From JBDNJM01 sp041687755 (GTDB lineage Bacteria; Planctomycetota; UBA1135; GCA-002686595): a DNA stretch of 47,054 nucleotides. The DNA lies in contig JBDNJM010000167.1 of NCBI GenBank assembly GCA_041687755.1, positions 1 to 47,054 on the forward strand, in the 5' to 3' direction. The position numbers and the translations under genes are program-made. A model generated the notes under the pieces. It was not told where the DNA came from. It was given only the letters and a program-made list of their open reading frames with translations, and did no database searches. How positions within the stretch are numbered: position 1 is the stretch's first letter; each line of letters starts with the position of its first letter. Shown piece after piece: positions 41,852 to 47,054 of the stretch.

Positions 41852-42427
41852 ATGAACGCGACCCGCCGTCTCCTGACCGCAGCCCTTTTCGCGGCCCCTT
41901 TCTCTAGCCTCGCCTCCACCGCGACGGCCCAAACGCCCCTGTCAGGCGACGTGTTCGATGGACAGGCTGGCCCGCTCGTGGGCGGCACCGTCTACCTGGC
42001 CAGCTCCGACCTGGCGGTGCCCGCCGGCCAGGTCCTGACCGTCCAACCGGGTTCGATCGTCAAGTTCGCGAACGGCATGTCCTGCGAAGCCCTCGTCGAC
42101 CTGCTCGCCGCGGGCGGCACCGGCACCACCGTCTTCACCTCTGTGCTCGACGACAGCATCGGCGGCGACACGGGCGCTGACGGCGCGACCAGCGGAGTTC
42201 CGGGAGCCTGGGACGGACTGCGCGCCCTGCTCGGCTCGCGCATCGTGCTCGAGGGCGCCACCCCTTCGTTCGGCGGCGGCGTCGCGCCGATCGTCAGCGG
42301 CGAAGGCGACGAGATCGAGCTGCGCGACAGCACCCTGTCCTTCAACTCGGGCGCCGGACTCGACGGCTTCGGCCTCGACGCGCCCTTGACCGTCGAGGGC
42401 TGCGCGTTCGAGAGCAACACTGGCTAG
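41852..42427 (+). pseudogene. Secreted beta-helix protein gene, N-terminal part ending at an in-frame TAG
   Basis: The ATG at 41852 opens MNATRRLLTAALFAAPFSSL with a cleavage region ending at ATAQ. The following sequence (PAGQVLTVQPGSIVKFANG, then GTTVFTSVLDDSIGGDTGA, and later LTVEGCAFESNTG) is the repeating pattern of right-handed beta-helix surface proteins, with VxPGxxVKFxxG-type turns. The frame stops at TAG 42425-42427, but the same frame continues with matching sequence after it. The TAG sits where a Tyr or similar residue would fit (SNTG-x-AVFNVRIE). This is the first lesion of a single damaged gene that continues to 44302. A sequencing error at this base is possible. Confidence 0.7.
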
Positions 42428-42814
42428 GCCGTGTTCAACGTGCGCATCGAGCAGCTCGCCGGCTTCAGCAACAACACCGCCGCCGGCAACGGCATCGGCG
42501 ACGCGGTCTAGGTCGCCTTCGGCAATTTTGAACGCGACGTCGCGCTGACCACCGACAACCTCGTCGGCGGCGTGCTGGTCACCCGCTCCAGCCTCACCCT
42601 GGACGCGGCGTTACGGTGGATCTCGGCCCGGGCGTGATCGTCAAGACGCCGGCCTTCGCGGTCGGCAACTGGAAGATCGGCGGCACGCTCAACGTGGCCG
42701 GCACCGACGCCGAGCCCGTCGTGTTCACCAGCACCGCTGACGACACCGTCGGCGGCGACACCCCCAAGGACGGCCCGATGGTCGGCGCCCCCGGCCAGTG
42801 GGGCGGCCTGCGCG
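42428..42814 (+). pseudogene. Damaged middle of the secreted beta-helix gene
   Basis: In frame with the first part, the sequence reads AVFNVRIEQLAGFSNNTAAG and reaches a second TAG at 42509-42511; after it comes VAFGNFERDVALTTDNLVGG. At about 42610 one base is missing (GCG-GCG-TT where GCG-GCG-GTT is expected), so DLGPGVIVKTPAFAVGNWKI and the following GTDAEPVVFTSTADDTVGGD are in another frame. Near 42811-42819 a GC-alternating run restores the original frame by +1 or -2. Four lesions lie within 400 bp, and sequence on both sides is clean. They are either real decay, phase-variable dinucleotide slippage (for the GC run) or assembly error. Confidence 0.65.
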
Positions 42815-44302
42815 CGCGCCGGCGGCGCTCTGAACGCCGAGCGCCTCGAAGTCCGCCACGGCGGCGTGTTCGGCCTGCGCGCGGTGCTCGCCGAGGGCGG
42901 CGCGCTGAGCCTCGCCCACAGCCGCATCAGCGAGTACGAGGGCCCCGGTCTCGACCTAAACTCCCAAACCACCGCGATCTCGATCCTCGACTGCGACATC
43001 GACGCCAACGCCGGCGTCGCTATCGACAACGCGCGAATCTCGATTCTGGTGGGGCTCGACGGCAACCGCGCCAGCGGAAACCTGCAGGGCGACGCCGTTC
43101 GCGGTTCGCTCCTGCCGGTCGCAGGGAACGAGGAGATCCTCGCCCGCAACCTGCTCAACGGCACCCTGCGCGTACCCGGCGGAGCCGACCTGCTTGTCCT
43201 CAACGGCGCCTCCCTGACCCTGCGCAAGGGCGTCATTCTCAACTGGAAGAGCCCTGGAGCCCTCGAGGTCTTCGGCCCCCTCAACGCCCTCGGCACCGGC
43301 GCCCCGCCGGTGGTCTTGACCAGCATCGCGGACGACGAGTTCGGCGCTGACGCCGCCGGCGACGGACAGACGACCGGCACCCCCGGCGAAACGCGCGGGC
43401 TGCGCATGCGCGTCGAGTCCAGCGGAACTCTTAAGCACCTGCGCGTGCGCTTTGCTGGCGCCCTGAACGCCGCCGCCGTGCTCGTCGAGAGCCCGACGAC
43501 GACCGTGCGCTCGGTGCGCGCCGACCGCTCCGGCTTCTCCGGCATTCGCCTGTTCGACCTGAACTCCCCGACCGTCAACCTGATCGCCGACAACGACGCC
43601 CAGCAGGGCATCCTGCTCGAGGGCGGCGCCGCCGACATCCTGCACGCGACCAGCGTGAACAACGGCATCGACGGCAATGACGGCATCAGCCGCAACGCCT
43701 TCTACACCAGCGTCGTGCGCAACTCGATCTCCTGGAACAACGCGGCCGACCTCGCCAGCTTCGCCAGCACCGCGGAGATCACCGGCCCCCCCGCGAGCAA
43801 CGCCCCCACCGGCGCCAACAACCAGACCTCCGACCCGCTGTTCGTCGACGCGGCGGCGGGCGACCTGAGCCTCGACCCGCTCTCCCCCGCGATCGACGCC
43901 GGCGACCCCGCGATCGCCATCCTCGTCGGCAGCGACCACCTCGAGGCGCCGCGCCTGCTGTCGGCCACCGGCGGCGCCAGCCTGCCCGACCTCGGCGCCC
44001 TGGAGAACGCGCGCTGGCAGATCGGCTTCGAGGGCGAAGAAGCCATCGCCGAAGTGCTCGACTTCACCGTCACCGGCGACCCAGGCCTGGCCCTGTTCGC
44101 CTACGGCGCTCCCGGGGGCGGAACCGTGATCGATCCGTTCGGCGTGCTCCTGATCGACCCGCAAGTCCTGAAGCAGCTCCAGTTCGTGCCCGTCGGTAGC
44201 CTCTACAGCGTCCCGGTCCCCAACGACCCGGTCTTCGTCGGCTTCAACGTCGGCATCCAAGCCTTCGTCGTGGATACCCTCAACCCCAGCTCGCACAGCT
44301 GA
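42815..44302 (+). pseudogene. Secreted beta-helix gene, C-terminal part with extracellular module
   Basis: Continues the same protein in the original frame: GGALNAERLEVRHGGVFGLR, then AGNEEILARNLLNGTLRVPG and FGPLNALGTGAPPVVLTSIA. The intact open frame has no start codon here that a gene would use. About residues 320 onward change to DPLFVDAAAGDLSLDPLSPA, IDAGDPAI and LPDLGALENARWQ, the common ending of such planctomycete-type surface proteins (parallel-beta-helix plus SPAIDAG motif). The last 90 residues form a strand-rich module ending VPNDPVFVGFNVGIQAFVVD, similar in pattern to the ends of the peroxidase and the 869-residue FG-GAP protein. So all functional parts exist, but not in one readable frame. 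Confidence 0.65.
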
Positions 44303-44411
44303 AGAACGTCGAGCGCCTGTTGGTCGGCGCCGAACTGCCCTAGCCCGGCAGTCCCCTGGGGATCGAGGTCGCCCGAATGGCATTCGTAGGCGCCCTGCCT
44401 AGACTGCCGGC

Positions 44412-45236
44412 ATGCAACTTCGATCCACCGCTCTCCTCTTCGCCCTGACCGCGTTCCTACCGGCCTGCCAGACCGCCGACGCCCCCAAGGCCGACCACGA
44501 TCACTCCGCGCCGATCGTGACCCGCGAGGTCGTCTACCAGGCGGGCGACCAAGCCCTGCACGGCTACCTCGCGACCCCCGCCGACACCGACGCCACACAC
44601 CCCGGCGTGCTCGTTCTGCACGAGTGGTGGGGCCACAACGACTACTCCCGCAGCCGCGCCGAGCAGCTCGCCGAACTCGGCTACGTCGCCCTCGCCGTGG
44701 ACATGTACGGCGACGGCCGCCAGGCCAACCACCCCGACGACGCGGCGGCCTTCATGAAGGCCGCGATGGCCGATCCGGCCGCGATAGCCTCCCGCTTCGA
44801 CGCCGCCCTCAAGGTCCTCCACGGCACCGCTGGCGTCGACCCCGAGCGCACCGCCGCGATCGGCTACTGCATGGGCGGCGGCATGGCCCTCGCCACGGCC
44901 CGCCGCGGGGTGGACCTCGACGCCGTCGTCGTGTTCCACGGCAGCCTCGGCACGGACATGCCCGCCGGCCCCGGCACCGACATGCCCCGCATCCTGGTCC
45001 TCAACGGCGCGGACGACCCGTTCGTGCCCGCCGAGCAGGTGACCGCCTTCGAAGCCGAAATGGCCACCGCGGGCGCCAACTACGAGCTCGTTCAATACCC
45101 CGGCGCCGTCCACGCGTTCACCAACCCCGGCGCCACCGCGATGGGCGACGCCCACAGCCTGGCCCTGCGCTACAACCCCGAAGCCGACGCCGACAGCTGG
45201 CGCCGCATGCGGGCCCTGTTCGCCGAGGTCTTCTGA
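44412..45236 (+). CDS. Dienelactone hydrolase family lipoprotein
   Basis: Alpha/beta hydrolase of the dienelactone hydrolase family, likely anchored outside the membrane. The 274 residues begin MQLRSTALLFALTAFLPACQ, where LPAC is a lipobox (Cys19). The hydrolase core has VLHEWWGHNDYSRSRAEQLA, the Glu-bearing strand typical of DLH enzymes, GYCMGGG with the nucleophile Cys153, a NGADDPFVP segment for the acid and GAVHAFTNPGA for the His. DLH enzymes cleave dienelactones and related esters; many uncharacterised relatives have other substrates, so specificity is unknown. The end of the gene lies inside a 15-bp tandem repeat (TTCTGAGTGGGGTCT at 45231-45245 and 45246-45260) that includes the TGA stop. 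This repeat touches the inverted-repeat element following the gene. Confidence 0.88.
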   Translation: MQLRSTALLFALTAFLPACQTADAPKADHDHSAPIVTREVVYQAGDQALHGYLATPADTDATHPGVLVLHEWWGHNDYSRSRAEQLAELGYVALAVDMYGDGRQANHPDDAAAFMKAAMADPAAIASRFDAALKVLHGTAGVDPERTAAIGYCMGGGMALATARRGVDLDAVVVFHGSLGTDMPAGPGTDMPRILVLNGADDPFVPAEQVTAFEAEMATAGANYELVQYPGAVHAFTNPGATAMGDAHSLALRYNPEADADSWRRMRALFAEVF

Positions 45237-45260
45237 GTGGGGTCTTTCTGAGTGGGGTCT
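45231..45260. repeat. 15-bp tandem duplication at the hydrolase stop codon
   Basis: TTCTGAGTGGGGTCT occurs twice without a gap (45231-45245 and 45246-45260). The first copy includes the TGA stop of the hydrolase gene; the second overlaps the left arm of the inverted-repeat element. It may be a by-product of that element's insertion. Confidence 0.75.
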
Positions 45261-45411
45261 GACCGGAATCCGCTAGTTCGCCTCGGCCGATCCGCTCCTC
45301 AAGGGCCTGGAGACCGCATTCCACTCTCGCGTCAGGCTCATCTCGCCCGCGAGCTGATAGGAGCGCCCTCAGCACTTCAGGATCTAAGCGGCGGATTCCG
45401 GTCAGACCCCA
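45253..45411. mobile_element. REPIN/MITE-like element with perfect 21-bp inverted ends
   Basis: Left end TGGGGTCTGACCGGAATCCG-C at 45253-45273 is repeated in inverse orientation, with no mismatch, at 45391-45411; between them are 117 non-coding bases. Ends of the type GGGGTCTGACC are known from REP-type elements mobilised by Y1 (RAYT) transposases. No transposase is present here, so it would be non-autonomous. It lies between the dienelactone hydrolase stop and the rtcR remnant; the rtcR reading frame ends with a TGA inside the right arm (GAT GGG GTC TGA). A 15-bp tandem repeat that includes the hydrolase stop overlaps its left arm. Confidence 0.6.
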
Positions 45412-45602
45412 TCCAAGTCCGCGAAGCTCAGTTCGAAACGCGCCAGGTACTTGTGCAGGCGGTCGGCGTCGTTGCTGCTCGCCTTTCGCGCGCGGCTCGC
45501 CTGGAACACTTCGCGGCCGGCGGTGGAGAGGCTCTTCGAGGCGCGGCAGACGCGCACCACTTCGGCGAGCTGAGTGCGGTCGAAGAGATCGACTTGGGCC
45601 AA
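45402..45602 (-). pseudogene. rtcR: rtcR remnant, C-terminal fragment
   Basis: Encodes the conserved end of RtcR: AQVDLFDRTQLAEVVRVCRA, then SKSLSTAGREVFQASRARKA and SSNDADRLHKYLARFELSFA. This is the C-terminal helix-turn-helix DNA-binding region; the pattern SL-x-x-AGR-x-x-F and NDADRL-x-KYLARF matches E. coli RtcR directly. It lies in a different frame from the preceding fragment because of an extra repeat at 45663-45695, and the frame can be read upstream into AADADLESLLGPER. The gene ends at a TGA within the right arm of the inverted-repeat element, so its natural last residues were probably replaced. Confidence 0.75.
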
Positions 45603-45630
45603 ACGCTCCGGCCCCAGGAGACTCTCCAGA

Positions 45631-46173
45631 TCAGCGTCCGCCGCAGGCCGCGTCCCTCCGCGCCAGTCGCGCGCCAGTGGCGCCCCAGTCGCGCGTCAGC
45701 CGTGCGCATTCGTGCGCGGCCTCGCTCGGGCCGATGCGGTTCAAGGGCGCGAGCGTCGCCAGCCGCGCGATGCTCGCGTTCAGGTCGCGGAAGTTGCGGC
45801 GCCAGGTCGCGGACGGTTCGTGGGCGAACGCGAGGTACGCCTCGCGTCCCTCGCGGTTGAAGGTCACGCGCTGGCCGTGCTCTTCGGACCAGCGATCCAG
45901 GGCCCAGTCGAGGTTCGGCTCGATGTCCTCGCGCCGCTCGGCGAGCGACGGCAGGCGAAAAGACCACAGGTCGATGCGCGCGAGCAGGTCGTCCCGAAAC
46001 GCTCCCTCAGCCACCGCGTGACCGAGGTCCTGGTTCGTGCCCGCGATCAGCTGGAAGCGGCTCTCGATCACCGCGTCGGAGCCGACCGGCAAGAAGCGCC
46101 GCTCCTCGACCGCCCGCGGCAGCATCGCCTGCTCGTCCAGCCCCAGCTCACCGATCTCGTCCAGGAACAACAT
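45631..46173 (-). pseudogene. rtcR: rtcR remnant, central sigma-54 ATPase fragment
   Basis: Middle part of the sigma-54 AAA+ domain: LFLDEIGELGLDEQAMLPRA (Walker B), VEERRFLPVGSD, FQLIAGTNQDL, FRDDLLARIDLWSFRLPSLA, ERREDIEPNLDWALDRW and TWRRNFRDLNASIARLATLA. Each block aligns in order with E. coli RtcR. It follows the first fragment after an insertion in a G7 tract, seen as C7 at 46174-46180 on the plus strand: six Gs would read SADGG-MLFLDE without a break. At its other end a triplication of an 11-bp unit (45663-45695) adds 22 bases and shifts the frame. The ATG at 46173 is internal to the motif and not a real start. Confidence 0.78.
45663..45695. repeat. Three 11-bp repeats that break the rtcR frame
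   Basis: Plus strand: CCAGTCGCGCG (45663-45673), CCAGTGGCGCC (45674-45684), CCAGTCGCGCG (45685-45695). Taking out two copies restores the reading frame between the central and C-terminal RtcR fragments (RDW then RGG). Confidence 0.75.
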
Positions 46174-47041
46174 CCCCCCCGTCGGCCGAGCGCAGCAGCC
46201 CCTCCCGCGCCTGCTCCGCTCCGGTGAACGCGCCGCGCACGTGCCCGAACAGCGCTGACATGGCCGCGTCCCCGCGCAAGGTCGCGCGGTTGACCTCGAC
46301 GAAGCGGCCCTCGAGCCGCGACCGCTCGCGCTTCAGCTCGTAGATCCTGCCCGCGAGCTGGCTCTTGCCCGCCCCCTTCGGCCCTTCGAGCAAGATCGGC
46401 TCGCGGCTGCGCACGGCGACGCGCTCGATCTCGTCGATCAGCGCGTTGAACGCTGGGCTGCGGGTCTCGATCCCTGACTTGAGGAAGGAGGTCGCCTCCC
46501 GCGCCTCCGCGGCGAAGCGCTTGGCAATCGCGTCGTAGCGCGACAGGTCGAGGTCCACCGTGTGGATCTGACCCGCGGCCCCGTCGCGCCCGCGCACCGG
46601 TGACGTCTGCAGCAGCTTGCCGGGGAAGTAGCGCGCCTCCGTCAGCAGGAACATGCAGATCTGCATCACGTGCGTGCCGGTCGTCACGTGCACGAATATC
46701 CGTTCCGTCTTGCGGTCCAGCGTCAACGCCCGGCTGAAGTCGTGCAGCGCGCCGTAGACCTCCTCGAAGTTCCAGGGGTCCTCAATCGCCAGGGCGTGGA
46801 GCCGCACCTCCAACCCGGGGTGGTGTACCAGTAGGTCTGTAAATGCGCTGGCCGCACGCTGAGCCGCTCCTCGGTTCGGAGCATCGTCCGATTCTTCGGG
46901 CGCTCCCGAGCCGCAGCCGCAGCGGCAGCCCCCGAGGGGGCTGCCGCTGAAGGCGGCCGAGGCAGGTCTGGTGTGGCGGGAAACCAGTCGGTTCCATGTG
47001 AGAACTTCACCCCTCACACCGAACGACCGATGCCCGACCAC
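46148..47041 (-). pseudogene. rtcR: rtcR remnant, CARF-like and N-terminal ATPase fragment
   Basis: RtcR is a sigma-54-dependent activator of the RNA repair genes rtcBA. From about 46870 the frame encodes the second half of the RtcR N-terminal CARF-like domain (EDPWNFEEVYGALHDFSR, HVTTGTHVMQICMFLLTEAR, YFPGKLLQTSP), VDLDLSRYDAIAKRF, then the ATPase with Walker A GPKGAGKS and the sigma-54 contact motif GAFTGA in LFGHVRGAFTGAEQ. It then runs into EGLLRSADGG and breaks at the G7 tract. Above 46870 the expected start of RtcR (first roughly 60 residues, including the RW-x-x-WRPT block) is absent; this stretch is Ala/Arg/Gly-rich and includes a hairpin. So the fragment is truncated as well as frameshifted. 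The reading frame itself opens at 47041. Confidence 0.75.
46921..46948. terminator. Perfect 13-bp GC hairpin at the rtcR truncation point
   Basis: AGCGGCAGCCCCC (46921-46933) and GGGGGCTGCCGCT (46936-46948) form a perfect stem with two bases between. It has the form of an intrinsic terminator without a T tract. It lies where coding similarity to RtcR has already ended, which supports the view that this part is not coding. Confidence 0.5.
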
Positions 47042-47054
47042 GCTCCCGACGCTA

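Noticed and set aside
41852..44302. TAG read as a sense codon (recoding or suppressor tRNA) in the beta-helix gene
   Set aside because: Other genes here, such as flgE and the 819-residue gene, use TAG as an ordinary stop, and frameshifts are present as well, so damage or error is simpler.
1..47054. CRISPR array or cas genes
   Set aside because: No regularly spaced repeats and no Cas-like protein are present; the only CARF-like domain belongs to the rtcR remnant.

Overview
The window is about 47 kb of very GC-rich bacterial DNA, densely coding on both strands. Gene content points to a Planctomycetota-like organism, probably one of the flagellated, secretome-rich deep lineages. Signs are FG-GAP/VCBS proteins ending in ASPIC/UnbV and dockerin-like segments, a di-haem peroxidase and a beta-helix protein that seem to share a C-terminal extracellular module, a fliK-flgD-flgE cluster, a B12-dependent ribonucleotide reductase, and few clear Shine-Dalgarno sites. 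This placement is inferred from gene content; no rRNA or other marker is present.

Layout, left to right. 0-4 kb: minus-strand flagellar hook genes fliK, flgD and flgE, with a start-less SBBP beta-propeller fragment at the left edge. 4-9 kb: rpiA, then a plus-strand ferrous-iron uptake pair feoA-feoB behind a good Fur-box-like palindrome, then a lipoprotein-type alpha/beta hydrolase. 9-20 kb: a DsbD-like thiol reductase, a small secreted protein, class II ribonucleotide reductase, a two-gene secreted unit (unrecognised 819-aa protein plus FG-GAP/ASPIC/dockerin protein), and a small winged-helix-like protein. 20-28 kb: murJ, a radical SAM/SPASM protein with coiled-coil tail, a divergent glutathione-S-transferase-like gene and an 869-aa FG-GAP protein. 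27.6-31 kb: a tight plus-strand unit of a DUF455 ferritin-like protein, an ATP-grasp-like protein and an APC permease, the last two overlapping by 4 bp. 31-37 kb: di-haem cytochrome c peroxidase with a strong T-tract terminator, a class I amidotransferase, two glycosyltransferases and a glycine-rich RRM protein. 37-41.4 kb: a VC_2705-type sodium:solute symporter with its DUF4212 small subunit, and a second radical SAM/SPASM paralogue.

41.8-47 kb is degraded. A secreted beta-helix gene carries two in-frame TAG codons and two frameshifts, all within about 400 bp. An rtcR-like sigma-54 activator of RNA repair has lost its N-terminus and carries two frameshifts (a G7 tract and a triplicated 11-bp repeat). 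Between rtcR and an intact dienelactone hydrolase sits a 159-bp element with perfect 21-bp inverted ends, resembling a REPIN or MITE; its right end supplies the rtcR stop codon. Either this end is genuinely decaying or it is poorly resolved sequence; read-level data would decide.

Most promising for new biology are the paired radical SAM/SPASM proteins (conserved catalytic ends, divergent linkers, coiled-coil tails) near glycosyltransferases, the DUF455/ATP-grasp/permease unit, the unrecognised secreted protein coupled to an FG-GAP partner, and the shared C-terminal module of the secreted proteins.
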